Assembly: GCF_011067745.1 (NCBI RefSeq)
Contig: NZ_JAAMPJ010000006.1
Span: forward strand, 62,001 to 126,000
Reading direction: 5' to 3'
Source: Lentzea alba
Lineage (GTDB): Bacteria; Actinomycetota; Actinomycetes; Mycobacteriales; Pseudonocardiaceae
DNA length: 64,000 nt
In this document: positions 17,318-26,701 of the stretch, piece after piece
Layout: every line of letters begins with the position of its first letter
Position numbering within the stretch: the stretch's first letter is position 1
Notes under the pieces: generated by a model
What the model was told of the DNA's origin: nothing
Database searches by the model: none
The model's input: the letters and a program-made list of their open reading frames with translations, nothing else
Made by a program: the position numbers and the translations under genes

Positions 17318-17427
17318 ACCTCTCCCTGGCTGGATGGGCCCGAGTGTATAGGTGCTGGAGAGGATCATTCCTCCGTGGGCCGTACTGTTCTCCTAACACG
17401 AACGGACCCGGAAGACGAGGATTTGAC

Positions 17428-18621
17428 GTGCGACACATCGCGGTGATCGGCGGTGGCATCGTCGGTTTGGCGGTCGCCAACGAGCTGGCGGGACGCGGTC
17501 ATCAGGTGACCGTGCTGGAGAAGGAATCCCACTGGGCAGCGCACCAGACGGGTCACAACAGCAACGTCGTGCACGCCGGTCTGTACTACAAGCCGGGTTC
17601 GTTCAAGGCGCGGATGTCCGTGGCGGGCAACGCATCCATTGTGGACTTCGCCAAGGAGCACGGCGTCCCCTACGAGGTCTGCGGCAAGCTCGTCGTCGCC
17701 ACCTCTGAGGACGAGATCCCGCGGCTCAACGTGCTCGCCGAGCGGGCAGAGGCCAACGGTGTCCCCGCCCGGATGATCTCCGCCGCCGAGGCCCGCGAGT
17801 ACGAGCCGGAGGTCGCGACCGTCGCCGCGCTGCGCGTCGAGTCCACCGGCATCATCGACTTCCCCGCCGTGTGCCGCGCGCTGGTGAAGCTGCTCAACGT
17901 GCACGGCGCTGACCTGCGCCTGAACAGCCCGGTGCTGGGCATTCGCTCCTCGCCGGTCGGCGCCGGTGTGGAATTGGCCACTCCGCAGGGGATCGTCCGC
18001 GCCGACGCGCTGGTGAACTGTGCCGGACTCCACAGCGACCGCATCGCGCGGATGGCCGGTTTGAACCCGTCCGCGACGATCGTCCCGTTCCGCGGCGAGT
18101 ACTTCGAGCTCACGCCGGAGCGCCGCGGCCTGGTGCGCGGCCTCATCTACCCGGTGCCGGACCCCACGCTGCCGTTCCTCGGCGTCCACCTGACCCGGAT
18201 GCTCGACGGCAGTGTCCACGCCGGACCGAACGCGGTGCTGGCGCTGCGCCGCGAGGGGTACAAGTGGTCGCAGTTCTCGGCCACCGACCTGTTCGAGGTC
18301 GCGAAGTTCCCCGGCACCTGGCGGCTGGCGAAGAAGTTCGCCCGCACCGGTGTCGAGGAGGTGCTGAGGTCGTTCTCCCGCAAGCGGTTCGCCGCTTCGC
18401 TCGCCCGGCTCGTGCCGGCCGTGCAGGAGCAGGACCTGGTGCGCGCGGAGGCCGGTGTGCGGGCGCAGGCGATGCTGGCCGACGGTTCGCTGGTCGACGA
18501 CTTCCTGTTCGAGACGGCGGCGCGTCAGGTGCACGTGCTGAACACCCCGTCGCCGGCGGCCACGTCGTCGCTGGAGATCGCCAAGCACGTGGCCGACCAG
18601 GCCGAGTCGTCGCTTTCCTGA
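17428..18621 (+). CDS. lhgO: L-2-hydroxyglutarate oxidase-type FAD enzyme
   Basis: A 397-residue FAD-dependent oxidoreductase of the DAO family. Start GTG 17428 follows GAGG by seven bases. The FAD site GGGIVGLAVANELAGRGH is near the N-terminus, and HNSNVVHAGLYYKPGS (about 47-63) is highly typical of LhgO/YgaF proteins, which oxidise L-2-hydroxyglutarate to 2-oxoglutarate using FAD. The length matches the family (about 400). It stands alone between a divergent aminotransferase and a hairpin, so it may not belong to the glycan pathway. Related enzymes in sugar clusters are possible, so the substrate assignment rests on family similarity only. Confidence 0.82.
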   Translation: MRHIAVIGGGIVGLAVANELAGRGHQVTVLEKESHWAAHQTGHNSNVVHAGLYYKPGSFKARMSVAGNASIVDFAKEHGVPYEVCGKLVVATSEDEIPRLNVLAERAEANGVPARMISAAEAREYEPEVATVAALRVESTGIIDFPAVCRALVKLLNVHGADLRLNSPVLGIRSSPVGAGVELATPQGIVRADALVNCAGLHSDRIARMAGLNPSATIVPFRGEYFELTPERRGLVRGLIYPVPDPTLPFLGVHLTRMLDGSVHAGPNAVLALRREGYKWSQFSATDLFEVAKFPGTWRLAKKFARTGVEEVLRSFSRKRFAASLARLVPAVQEQDLVRAEAGVRAQAMLADGSLVDDFLFETAARQVHVLNTPSPAATSSLEIAKHVADQAESSLS

Positions 18622-18637
18622 TCTTCTGACGCGGGTT

Positions 18638-18663
18638 GCGGCGCGGGGGCGACCTCGCGCCGC
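18638..18663. terminator. Convergent hairpin between lhgO and acyltransferase gene
   Basis: GCGGCGCG pairs with CGCGCCGC across a 10-base loop in the 68-base gap between two convergent genes. No T-tract; it could act in both directions. Confidence 0.5.
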
Positions 18664-18689
18664 GAGTCCGCGTGGGGCTGGATCCCAGC

Positions 18690-19868
18690 TCAGCTCGACC
18701 GAGTCGCCCGTTCGAGGTCCCGGTCGAGCTGCTGGAGTTCGATCGGGACCTTCGGCTCGATCAGGTACTTCACCCGCAGCCGCAGGAACGGCGACTCGAT
18801 GCCGTGATAGGTCACCATTGCCACCGCGATCGAGACCGGCAGGAACAGCGCCGCGACGGTGACCAGCGCGCTCGCCATCGCGCCGATGCCGGGAATCTCG
18901 ATCCACCAGCGGTTGTTCACCAGCACGCCCGCGATCACCAGGTGCAGCAGGTACAGCGAGAAGCTCAGCTCACCGATCTTCGTGACCGTGCGGGCGACGA
19001 CGTTCGTCGCCCGGACCGTCGCCACGTACGTGAGGACGACGAGCGCCCACATGCCGCCCTCGACGTCGACCCAGACCAGGCGCCACCAGCCGTGGTTGAA
19101 GAACCCGTGCACCTGGTTGAAGGCCCAGAGCGCCGCGACGACGATCCCCGCGCTGGCGCCGATCTTCCACCAGCCGCGGAAGTGGTCCGCGTACCTGAGG
19201 TAGAGCCACGCGGCGATCATGCCGATCAGGAACTGGTCGATCCTGCCGACGAGGTTGTAGTAGAGGATCGAGTCGGGGTTCGGCACCGTCGTGACGAACC
19301 AGACCAGCGCCCTGATCACCGCGATCGCGGCGAACAGGCGCAGGAACGTCGGCAGCCCGAACCGCGTCAGCAGCTTGTTGAGCAGCGGGAACAGCAGGTA
19401 GAACTGCATCTCCACGGCGACGGCCCACAGCGCGCCGGAGGAGATGTCGCCGAGCACCAGCGCGCCGGGCAGATTGCCGAGGCCGAGCACGGTCTGCAGG
19501 AACGGCAGGAAGCCGAACGCGCCGGGGTTGGCCGCGAGCGCGATCAGCACGATCACCATGAACAGCGGGTAGATCCGCAGCAGCCGGTTGGCCATGAACC
19601 GCGGGTACGAGACGTCCTTGCCGATCGTGCCGACGGCGAAGATGAACCCGCTGAGCACCATGAACAGCGTGACGCCGGTGTGTCCCTCGAAGATCACCGT
19701 GGCGGCCGGGTTGGTGGAGTACAGCCAGTCCTCGCCGAACTGGAACGGCCGGTCGTGCGCGATCCAGGTGCCGAAGATCTGCGTGCCGTGGAAGAAGATG
19801 ACGAGCAACACCGCGTACGCGCGGAGCTGGTCCACGGAGGCCATGTACGGCCTGTTGCTGCTGCGCAC
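18690..19868 (-). CDS. Acyltransferase-3 family membrane protein
   Basis: A 392-residue polytopic protein with about ten hydrophobic segments, in the AT3/NolL/OafA family that O-acylates sugars at the membrane. The catalytic R-X10-H motif is seen in RAYAVLLVIFFHG near the N-terminus. GTG 19868 is chosen because GGGGGAACGGA lies just upstream; an ATG at 19895 is an alternative. It is divergent from a second AT3 gene, with 112 bases between. Both probably decorate a surface glycan or glycolipid from this island. Confidence 0.85.
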   Translation of the reverse strand: MRSSNRPYMASVDQLRAYAVLLVIFFHGTQIFGTWIAHDRPFQFGEDWLYSTNPAATVIFEGHTGVTLFMVLSGFIFAVGTIGKDVSYPRFMANRLLRIYPLFMVIVLIALAANPGAFGFLPFLQTVLGLGNLPGALVLGDISSGALWAVAVEMQFYLLFPLLNKLLTRFGLPTFLRLFAAIAVIRALVWFVTTVPNPDSILYYNLVGRIDQFLIGMIAAWLYLRYADHFRGWWKIGASAGIVVAALWAFNQVHGFFNHGWWRLVWVDVEGGMWALVVLTYVATVRATNVVARTVTKIGELSFSLYLLHLVIAGVLVNNRWWIEIPGIGAMASALVTVAALFLPVSIAVAMVTYHGIESPFLRLRVKYLIEPKVPIELQQLDRDLERATRSS

Positions 19869-19980
19869 TTCCGTTCCCCCAGGTTGGGCAAGCACGCAGA
19901 GTACCTGGACACGTCAAGTACCCTCACCCGATCGATGAATCAGGCCACGATCGTGAGGCCTGTCTGGGGGAAGGTTCAAC

Positions 19981-21114
19981 GTGCGCTCGTTCAGCCATGC
20001 CGACTTTCTGGCGCTGCGAAGATTCCCGGCGCTCGACGGCCTGCGTGCCGTCGCCGCCATCCTCGTGATCATGTTCCACTACGGCGGCCGTCAATGGGGC
20101 TGGATCTCCGGGTGGATCGGCGTCCACATCTTCTTCGTCCTCTCCGGCTTTTTGATCACCACCCTCGCGTTGCGCGAGGAAGACCGCAGCGGCCGGGTCT
20201 CCCTGCGGGACTTCTACCTCCGGCGCGCGTTCCGGATCCTCCCGGTCTACTTCGCGGTGCTGGGTCTCAACGTCGCGGTGCACGTGATGCGCGGTGACTT
20301 CCGCAGCTCCGGCCTCGTCGACAACCTGGCCTACTACCTCACCTTCACGAGCGAGTTCGTGGACCTTCCGGTGGCGCCGTTCGCGCAGTCCTGGACGCTC
20401 GGCATCGAGCAGAAGTTCTACCTGGTGTGGCCGTTGCTCGCGTTCGTCCTGTGCGCACGGGTCTTCGCCCGCCGCCTCGCGATGACGCTGACGACCCTGG
20501 CCGTGCTCGTCCTCACGCTGCTGCCCGCCACCGACAACCACGACAGCATCGCCGTGCACTACATCCCGCTGATCCTCGGGTCGCTGCTCGCGATCGTGCT
20601 GCACAACCCGAAGGGCTTCGCGCTGCTGAGCGGCCTGACGAGGCCGGTCGCCGTGTGGGTCGTCGGGATCATGTTCCTCGCGGCCCACTGGAGCATCTGG
20701 CCGGTCTTCCAGTGGCTCAGCGGTGGCGTCGTGTCGTTCAACGACTCCTACCTGATCATCATCCCGGCCTACTCGGTGGTGGTCACGCTGCTGATCCCGA
20801 CCCTGCTGGCGCCCGGACCGGGCCGCCGGCTGCTGAGCACCGGGGTCATGAGGTACATCGGTGACCGGTCCTACTCGATCTACCTGGTGCAGGGCATGGC
20901 CGGCGTCGCGGTGGCGGCGATGTTCCCGAAGCTGCTCAACTGGCCGACGCTGAACTGGATCGGCGTCGGCCTGGTGTCACTCGCCCTCGCGGACCTGCTG
21001 TTCCGCTACGTCGAGCAGCCGCTGATCGAGGTCGGCCGCAACGTCGTGAACCGCCGGAAGAAGGCGGATCCGGTCGTCGCGGCCGAACCTGCGTTGGTCC
21101 CTCAGCCCGCCTAG
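19981..21114 (+). CDS. Acyltransferase-3 family membrane protein
   Basis: A 377-residue polytopic membrane protein of the same AT3 family as its divergent neighbour but not a close copy. It begins at GTG 19981 after CTGGGGGAAGG. The R-X10-H motif is in [14 protein letters not shown]. About ten transmembrane segments are followed by a short basic and Pro/Ala-rich cytoplasmic tail. Likely O-acyltransferase acting on a sugar. The stop codon TAG overlaps the stop codon of serS on the other strand (CTAG), leaving no room for a terminator between them. Confidence 0.86.
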   Translation: MRSFSHADFLALRRFPALDGLRAVAAILVIMFHYGGRQWGWISGWIGVHIFFVLSGFLITTLALREEDRSGRVSLRDFYLRRAFRILPVYFAVLGLNVAVHVMRGDFRSSGLVDNLAYYLTFTSEFVDLPVAPFAQSWTLGIEQKFYLVWPLLAFVLCARVFARRLAMTLTTLAVLVLTLLPATDNHDSIAVHYIPLILGSLLAIVLHNPKGFALLSGLTRPVAVWVVGIMFLAAHWSIWPVFQWLSGGVVSFNDSYLIIIPAYSVVVTLLIPTLLAPGPGRRLLSTGVMRYIGDRSYSIYLVQGMAGVAVAAMFPKLLNWPTLNWIGVGLVSLALADLLFRYVEQPLIEVGRNVVNRRKKADPVVAAEPALVPQPA

Positions 21115-22361
21115 CGGGGCTTCAGCACGTCCGTGCCCATGAACGGGCGCATCGCCTCGGGAACCACCACCGAGCCGTCGGCCTGCTGGTGGTTCTCGAG
21201 GATCGCGACGATCCACCGGGTCGTGGCCAGCGTGCCGTTGAGCGTGGCGGCGATCTGCGTCTTGCCGTTCTCGTCCCGGTAGCGCACGTTGAGCCGGCGC
21301 GCCTGGAACGTGGTGCAGTTCGACGTCGAGGTCAGCTCGCGGTACTTCTGCTGGGTCGGCACCCACGCCTCGCAGTCGAACTTGCGGTGCGCCGACATGC
21401 CGAGGTCACCGGTCGCCGTGTCGATGACGCGGTAGGGCACCTCGATCTTGGCGAGCATCTCCTCTTCCCAGCCGAGCAGCCGGGCGTGCTCCGCCTCGGC
21501 GTCCTCGGGCTTGACGTAGGAGAACATCTCGACCTTGTTGAACTGGTGCACGCGGATGATGCCGCGGGTGTCCTTGCCGTACGAGCCGGCCTCGCGCCGG
21601 TAGCACGACGACCAGCCCGCGTACCGCTTCTCGCCGTCGAGGATCTCGTCGGCGTGGTAACCCGCCAGCGGCACCTCGGACGTGCCGACGAGGTACAGGT
21701 CGTCGTCGGGCAGGTGGTAGATCTCGCTCGAGTGCGCCCCGAGGAACCCGGTGCCCGCCATGATCTCCGGCCGCACCAGCGTGGGCGTGATCATGAGGTC
21801 GAACCCGTTGGCCGTGGCCTGCGCCGCCGCCATGTTGAGCAGCGCGAGCTCCAGCTGCGCGCCGACGCCCTTGAGGAAGTAGAACCGGCTGCCGCCGACC
21901 TTGGCGCCGCGCTCCATGTCGATCGCGCCGAGCCTGGTGCCCAGGTCGAGGTGGTCGAGCGGCTCGAAGTCGAACTGCCGCGGCTCGCCGACCGTCTTGA
22001 CGACCACGAAGTCGTCATCGCCACCGACCGGTGCGTCCGGGTGCACGAGGTTCGGGATCTTGGCCAGCAGGTCGTTGACCAGCTCGCTGGTGGCGTTCTG
22101 CTCGGCCTCGGCGGCCTTGACCTCGGCGGCCAGGTCCTTCGCCTTGGTGAGCAGCGCCGCGCGCTCGTCACCCTTGGCCTTGCCGACCTCCTTGCCGAGC
22201 ACCTTCTGCTCGCCGCGCAGGGTGTCCGCGCGGGAGATCGCGCTGCGGCGCCGCTCGTCAGCGGACAGCAGGGAGTCGACGACACCCTCGTCCTCGCCGC
22301 GAGCGCGCTGCGAAGCGCGCACGATCTCCGGGTTCTCGCGCAACACCTTGAGGTCAATCAC
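21111..22361 (-). CDS. serS: Seryl-tRNA synthetase
   Basis: A 416-residue class II synthetase that charges tRNA-Ser. Residues 1-~110 form the long helical tRNA-binding arm (many E/A/K/R). The catalytic core shows the [13 protein letters not shown] segment, motif 2 ([15 protein letters not shown]) and motif 3 ([19 protein letters not shown]). The length matches the family. Start GTG 22361 ([15 protein letters not shown]) is the family N-terminus. On the mRNA, ACCCTT/AAGGGT forms a small hairpin that includes the AAAGG ribosome site and touches the start codon, so translation might be damped by structure. The reading frame extends upstream to 22826 but that part overlaps a gene fragment on the other strand and is not serS. 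Confidence 0.96.
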   Translation of the reverse strand: MIDLKVLRENPEIVRASQRARGEDEGVVDSLLSADERRRSAISRADTLRGEQKVLGKEVGKAKGDERAALLTKAKDLAAEVKAAEAEQNATSELVNDLLAKIPNLVHPDAPVGGDDDFVVVKTVGEPRQFDFEPLDHLDLGTRLGAIDMERGAKVGGSRFYFLKGVGAQLELALLNMAAAQATANGFDLMITPTLVRPEIMAGTGFLGAHSSEIYHLPDDDLYLVGTSEVPLAGYHADEILDGEKRYAGWSSCYRREAGSYGKDTRGIIRVHQFNKVEMFSYVKPEDAEAEHARLLGWEEEMLAKIEVPYRVIDTATGDLGMSAHRKFDCEAWVPTQQKYRELTSTSNCTTFQARRLNVRYRDENGKTQIAATLNGTLATTRWIVAILENHQQADGSVVVPEAMRPFMGTDVLKPR

Positions 22362-22414
22362 CCTTTGAAGGGTAGACCTGCGGTTCATCCGAATTTTGTC
22401 CGGGGAGGTGCGCG

Positions 22415-22805
22415 GTGCGGGACGACTTCCTGCCAGATCGGAACTCAGGGCAGCAACACGCCGACCGCGATCAGGCTCAACTCCAACCAGGCCGTGCCCG
22501 GCACCTACCTCGTCGAGGGCTCCCCGTCCTGCGGCCGTGGCGGCAGGACCTGCATCAGCACCACCGGCAGCTTCGTCAGCGACGACGGCACGATCGTCCG
22601 CACCGGCGTCTACCTGCGGGGGATCCCGAAGCCGGTGAAGCGCGGGGACCGCGTCCGCGCGTTCGACGTCGGCGAGCAGGGACGAGTGTTCCTCCAGGAG
22701 AGCGAGACCGGCTGGCCGTTCCTGGGGCCGATCGCGTTCGGCGTACTGGGGTTGCTGGTGCTCGGCTTCGGGTCGTGGCGTCTGCGGCGCTGGTGGAAAA
22801 GCTGA
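22415..22805 (+). pseudogene. Damaged small membrane-protein gene
   Basis: The 3' part, about 22432-22805, codes in one frame for ~120 residues with strongly biased actinobacterial codon use: [17 protein letters not shown], then a beta-rich segment, then a single C-terminal transmembrane helix ([17 protein letters not shown]) and a basic end. No good start codon exists in that frame; only GTG 22494 is available, without a ribosome site. A good GGGGAGG site and GTG at 22415 open a different frame ([10 protein letters not shown]) that also has good codon bias but stays in frame for only about ten codons. This looks like one gene whose N-terminal membrane helix was removed by a frame-changing deletion near 22440. 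A shared terminator still follows the stop. A sequencing error or a short real protein from GTG 22494 cannot be excluded. Confidence 0.55.
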
Positions 22806-22836
22806 GGGACCCGGCGCCACAGGCACCGGGTCCCTC
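22804..22836. terminator. Bidirectional convergent terminator
   Basis: GAGGGACCCGG pairs with CCGGGTCCCTC across an 11-base loop, between the plus-strand gene remnant (stop at 22803-22805) and the minus-strand DUF350 gene (stop at 22849). Confidence 0.8.
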
Positions 22837-22848
22837 GACGAAGCGCTA

Positions 22849-23304
22849 CTAGCTGATGGCGACCGCGACCACGAGGCCGAGCGCCACGTGCGCCGACGCG
22901 ACGACCACGGAAGCCGGCGCGAACCGGTCCGACTCGATGATCGAGCCGATGTCCAGCTTGGTGACCCACTCCAGCAGACGCACGGCGGCGACCTGCACGA
23001 TGATGCCGACCAGGCCGTAGATCAACGCGGACAGCAGGCCCTCGTCGAGCTTGCCGACCGAGCTGGTGATCGCGATGACGACGATGAACGCCATCGAGAC
23101 GAGACCGGAGGCGGTCACGATCACCGCGTTCGGGGCGCCGTTGCGGACGAGGGCGGACAGCTTGCCCGGCGTCGTCCAGTCGATGGCGTAGAACCCGAAC
23201 ACCATGAGGACGAGACCGACGACGGCGTACAGCGCGATAGCGCCGATGTTCCGACCCAAGGTCGCGCCGAAGCCGGGATCCAACGCGAGCAGCGTGGTCG
23301 TCAT
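22849..23304 (-). CDS. DUF350-family membrane protein
   Basis: A 151-residue protein with four hydrophobic segments, matching DUF350 (PF03994; E. coli YjfL-like). Each half has a two-helix unit with conserved small residues and Asp (YAIDWTTPG in the first half). Function is unknown. It is the third gene of a minus-strand operon; the GSP-synthetase-like gene ends 21 bases upstream. The same trio (DUF350, ATP-grasp YjfC/YgiC-like, small YjfM/YgiB-like protein) occurs in E. coli, so the genes probably act together in the envelope. Confidence 0.85.
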   Translation of the reverse strand: MTTTLLALDPGFGATLGRNIGAIALYAVVGLVLMVFGFYAIDWTTPGKLSALVRNGAPNAVIVTASGLVSMAFIVVIAITSSVGKLDEGLLSALIYGLVGIIVQVAAVRLLEWVTKLDIGSIIESDRFAPASVVVASAHVALGLVVAVAIS

Positions 23305-23325
23305 TTGCTGTTCCCTTTCGGAGTC

Positions 23326-24489
23326 TTACTCGACAATTCGATGCGGCACGAACGCCGCGCCATCGTCGGTCACGAGACCGACTGTTTCCCGGATGCCGAG
23401 GCCGGCCGACGTGTCGCCGACGACCCAGGCGCCCAACGCGGGGCGGTAGCCGTCGAAGTCCGGAAGCGGATCGAACAGCTGGTACACGAACCCTTCTTTG
23501 CCGTACACGCCACCGGTCTGCGTTTCGTACCCCGGGGCGACGATCTGGATGTTCGACCCCTCGCGGCCGAGCAGCGGCTTGCGCACGTACTCGGTGAGCA
23601 TGCCGGGGTCGTTCAGGTAGGCCGGGAGCAGGTTGGGGTGGCCGGGGTACATCTCCCACAGGATCGCGAGCAGCGCCTTGTTGGAGAGCAACATCTTCCA
23701 CAGCGGCTCGACCCACAGGGTGCCGGGCAGCGACTCGACGGCGTGCCGGCCGAACTGCTCCTCGACCACCCACTCCCACGGGTAGAGCTTGATCACCGTG
23801 TTCATCGGGGCCTCTTCGAGGTCGACGAACCGGTTGAGCAGCGTGTCCCAGCCGATGTCCTCGATCGCGAGACCCACGGTGTTCAGGCCCGCCTCGGCGG
23901 CCGTCTCCTGCAGGTAGGCGACGGTGAGGTGGTCCTCGCCGGACGGGTCGGCGCCGGACCAGCTGAAGTGCACCTCGCTGGACGGCAGCTTCGAGCCCAC
24001 CTCGGTCCACCGGGCGACCAGCTGCTCGTGCAACGAGTTCCACTGGTCGTCGTCCGGGAACACGTCGGTCTTCCAGTGCCACTGGACGATCGCGGCTTCC
24101 AGCAGTGACGTCGGCGTGTCGGCGTTGTACTCGAGCATCTTCGCCGGGCCGGAGCCGTCGTAGCGCAGGTCGAAGCGCCCGTAGACGTGCGGGTCGCGGC
24201 GCCGCCAGGACTCGGCGATGTGCGGCCACACCCACTCGGGGATGCCGAAGTCGCGGTACCGCTCGGTGAGCACCACGTTGTCCACCGCGTCGAGGCACAT
24301 GGAGTGGAGCAGCTCGACGTCGGCTTCGAGCGACAGGATCTCGCTCATCTCGAACACGTAGTGCACCGACTCGTCCCAGTACGGACGGTCGGCGCCGTCG
24401 GCGTACTTCGCGGGCAGGCCGAACACCAACCCCTGGTCCGAAACCGTGCGCTGCCAGTTCGGCCGCGGTTGCGAGGTTTCACGACGCAA
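23326..24489 (-). CDS. Glutathionylspermidine-synthase-like ATP-grasp protein (YgiC/YjfC family)
   Basis: A 387-residue protein matching the C-terminal ATP-grasp ligase domain of glutathionylspermidine synthase (PF03738), without the amidase half. Typical segments are RFDLRYDGSGPAKMLEYNADTPTSLLEA (about 105-132) and KPLLGREGSNIQI near residue 298, which hold the expected ATP and magnesium ligands. It begins at TTG 24489, with GGAGG ten bases upstream, six bases after the preceding gene ends. YgiC-type proteins are thought to ligate an amino group to a carboxylate, but the substrate is unknown. Actinobacteria use mycothiol, so glutathionylspermidine itself is unlikely. Confidence 0.85.
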   Translation of the reverse strand: MRRETSQPRPNWQRTVSDQGLVFGLPAKYADGADRPYWDESVHYVFEMSEILSLEADVELLHSMCLDAVDNVVLTERYRDFGIPEWVWPHIAESWRRRDPHVYGRFDLRYDGSGPAKMLEYNADTPTSLLEAAIVQWHWKTDVFPDDDQWNSLHEQLVARWTEVGSKLPSSEVHFSWSGADPSGEDHLTVAYLQETAAEAGLNTVGLAIEDIGWDTLLNRFVDLEEAPMNTVIKLYPWEWVVEEQFGRHAVESLPGTLWVEPLWKMLLSNKALLAILWEMYPGHPNLLPAYLNDPGMLTEYVRKPLLGREGSNIQIVAPGYETQTGGVYGKEGFVYQLFDPLPDFDGYRPALGAWVVGDTSAGLGIRETVGLVTDDGAAFVPHRIVE

Positions 24490-24495
24490 CTCGGA

Positions 24496-25143
24496 TCAGC
24501 CTCCGCTGCTGGACGAGCCGCTGCTGACGCCGAACCCGCCGCGCTGGACGGACGTGCCCGACTTGGTCGTGACGTTCGCGCCCTTGGGGGCGGTGTAGCT
24601 GCCGCCGACCGCCTTCTGACCGACCACGCCGGAGCCGCCGTAGTTGTAGCGGTACGAGCTGCCGCCGATGTAGATGAAGCCGCCGCTGCTGTACCCGCCG
24701 TGGCTGCGGTAGTACGACTCGTCGCAGTAGTCGTCGTCGACGATCACGTTGTTGGAGTCGGTGCACTGCGCGGTGACGTTCTTCGGGCTGGCGGCCGCGT
24801 ACCAGATCGCGACCAGCGCGACGACGCCCACGGTGACACCGCCGCCGATGAGCCAGCGCTTGCGCGTCTTGCGGCGCTTCTCGAAGGCGGCGGACTCGGC
24901 GGCGAACCGCTCCTGCTGAGCCTTCAGCGCGGCGGCACGAGCGCGCTGTTCGGCGACCGTCGCCTGGCGCGGCTTCGTCACGCCGGCCTGCTGCTCACGC
25001 ATGCTGCCCTTGCCCTTGACGGGCGCGTTCGGCTGCGGAGCCGGCTGGTACGGCGGCGGCTGTTGAGGTTGGCCGGCCGGTCCCGACGGCTGTCCCGGCT
25101 GGGGCGTCGGCTGGCCAGGTCCTGGCAGGTTGTTGTCAGTCAT
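24496..25143 (-). CDS. Small single-pass membrane protein with Gly/Ser/Tyr-rich exported tail (YgiB/YjfM-like)
   Basis: A 215-residue protein starting at ATG 25143 with GGGAGT upstream. Residues 1-~50 are Pro/Gln/Gly-rich, then a basic helical stretch and one transmembrane helix at about 115-135. An exported tail follows with two Cys (QCTDSN and DDDYCD) and a Gly/Ser/Tyr-rich low-complexity region (GGYSSGGFIYIGG). Position and tail composition match the DUF1190-like partner (YgiB/YjfM) of YgiC/YjfC proteins, though primary similarity is weak. It is the first gene of the three-gene operon. The Gly-rich tail may be the target that the ATP-grasp enzyme modifies, which is an inference. Confidence 0.7.
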   Translation of the reverse strand: MTDNNLPGPGQPTPQPGQPSGPAGQPQQPPPYQPAPQPNAPVKGKGSMREQQAGVTKPRQATVAEQRARAAALKAQQERFAAESAAFEKRRKTRKRWLIGGGVTVGVVALVAIWYAAASPKNVTAQCTDSNNVIVDDDYCDESYYRSHGGYSSGGFIYIGGSSYRYNYGGSGVVGQKAVGGSYTAPKGANVTTKSGTSVQRGGFGVSSGSSSSGG

Positions 25144-25265
25144 CACCACTCCCGCGGGCAAGGTACCTAGCGAGGCGACTCAAACACGGCCGATTCAGTG
25201 ACGAGTGTCCTAATAGCAACACTCCACCAACCCGGCGCACAGCCGCCTCACACGGCACGGGCATC

Positions 25266-26354
25266 ATGGATGAGATGTCTCCGAGCGCCGGTTGGTTGAG
25301 TCGATCTGGTCACATCCGCGACACGCGGCTTGTGATGGTCGGCGCTTTCGTGGGCGCGTTCGGCTTGTTGATGTTGTCCGCGTTCACCTCGGTGCTGGCC
25401 GGCGGGCCGCTCTCGCTCAAGCGCGAACAGGTCAACGCGGCCTACCAGGCCGCCCCCGGCGAGTGCCTGAACTGGGAAAAGCCCGATCTGTCCGACGCGC
25501 AGAAGGTCGACTGCTCGGCGGCCCACAAGTTCGAGGTCACCGGCACGGCGGACATCACCGGCGCCTACCCGAAGGAAGCGCCGTTCCCGCAGCCGGACGC
25601 CTGGGAGAAAATCGCTCAGGACAACTGCGCGCAGGCCGCGACCACCTACATGTCCGGCAAGCTCGACCCGGAGGGCAAGTACGGCGTCAGCACGCTGAAC
25701 CCCGACGAGAAGCGCTGGTCCGGTGGTTACCGCCAGATCCGCTGCGGCCTGCAGGTCACCGCACCCTCCGGCGCCGCCCTGCCGTCGTTCGGCAGCGCCA
25801 AGTCCCAGGACCAGTCGAACGTGTACGACCCCGGCGTGTGCGTCGCGCTCGGCGACAAGAACACGGTCGGCGACCCGATCGAGTGCGCCAAGCCGCACGT
25901 GTTCGAGATCGTCGGCGTCGTGCAGCACCCCGAAGGACCGTTCCCGGCGGACGCGGCGCAGGACGCGGCGATGCTGGAGAAGTGCGCGGCGATCGCCGCC
26001 GACTACACCGGTGGCGCCGACCTGAAGGCCAAGGGCCTGCTGATCACCTGGGACAACCGCTCCGAGAAGAGCTGGGCCGTCGGGTCCCGCAAGGCCAACT
26101 GCAAAGTCGGCGCCCCACCCCAGGGCGAGAACCTGGTGGCGTGGGAGGGCACCGTCCGCAACCCCAACGGCGCCCCGCTGACCACCTCGAACCCGCCGCA
26201 GACCACCTCGGTCAAGCCGCAGGCCGAACCGACCGGTGCCCCGCTGCACTCGGAGTCCGGCCAGCCGCCCTCGGAGTCCGGCAAGCCCTCCGACTCCGGC
26301 AAGCCCGACAAGCCCTCCTCCAGCGCGCCCGCCACGACGACGGAGACCCGATGA
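25266..26354 (+). CDS. Septum-formation-family membrane protein
   Basis: A 362-residue protein with a short cytoplasmic N-terminus, one transmembrane helix at about 22-45 and an exported region with two related Cys-containing units. The units are APGECLNWEKPD...VDCSAAHKFEVTG and DPGVCVALGDKN...IECAKPHVFEIVG. This duplicated Cys/His pattern is that of the actinobacterial septum-formation family (PF13845). The last ~60 residues are Pro/Ser/Glu/Lys-rich and disordered. ATG 25266 is used; ATG 25275 is equally possible. The 3' end overlaps the zincin peptidase gene by ATGA. A role in division or envelope assembly is suggested by the family name only. Confidence 0.82.
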   Translation: MDEMSPSAGWLSRSGHIRDTRLVMVGAFVGAFGLLMLSAFTSVLAGGPLSLKREQVNAAYQAAPGECLNWEKPDLSDAQKVDCSAAHKFEVTGTADITGAYPKEAPFPQPDAWEKIAQDNCAQAATTYMSGKLDPEGKYGVSTLNPDEKRWSGGYRQIRCGLQVTAPSGAALPSFGSAKSQDQSNVYDPGVCVALGDKNTVGDPIECAKPHVFEIVGVVQHPEGPFPADAAQDAAMLEKCAAIAADYTGGADLKAKGLLITWDNRSEKSWAVGSRKANCKVGAPPQGENLVAWEGTVRNPNGAPLTTSNPPQTTSVKPQAEPTGAPLHSESGQPPSESGKPSDSGKPDKPSSSAPATTTETR

Positions 26355-26701
26355 CCGTCGAGATGACCCGAGCTCGCTTCGACGAGCTGGTCGAAGAGGC
26401 GCTGGACCTGGTCCCGCCCGACTTCATGCACGCGATGAACAACGTCGTGGTGCTCGTCGAGGACCGCAACCCCGACGAGCCGTCACTGCTCGGGCTCTAC
26501 CAGGGCATCGCGCTGACCGAGCGCAACACCGACTACGGCGGCTCGCTGCCCGACCACATCTTCATCTACCGCGAGGCGATCCTCGACATCTGCGACACGG
26601 AGGACGACGTCGTGGAGGAAGTGATCATCACCGTGGTGCACGAGATCGCGCACCACTTCGGGGTGGACGACGCCAAGCTGCACGAGCTGGGCTGGGGTTA
26701 G
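26351..26701 (+). CDS. Small zincin-like metallopeptidase
   Basis: A 116-residue cytoplasmic protein of the MMP-like zincin family (PF06262). The HExxHxxG motif is in VVHEIAHHFGVDD near the C-terminus, giving two His zinc ligands and the catalytic Glu. The N-terminus RFDELVEEALDLVPPDF is typical of the family. ATG 26351 overlaps the previous stop (ATGA). Its own TAG stop overlaps the TAA of the convergent phosphatase (TTAG at 26698-26701). Family substrate is unknown. Confidence 0.9.
   Translation: MTVEMTRARFDELVEEALDLVPPDFMHAMNNVVVLVEDRNPDEPSLLGLYQGIALTERNTDYGGSLPDHIFIYREAILDICDTEDDVVEEVIITVVHEIAHHFGVDDAKLHELGWG

Noticed and set aside
22362-22826. Upstream extension of serS
   Set aside because: It does not match SerRS, and the strong start at 22361 gives the full family length; the region codes on the other strand.
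23326-24489. Glutathionylspermidine or trypanothione metabolism
   Set aside because: Amidase half is absent and the host lineage generally uses mycothiol.
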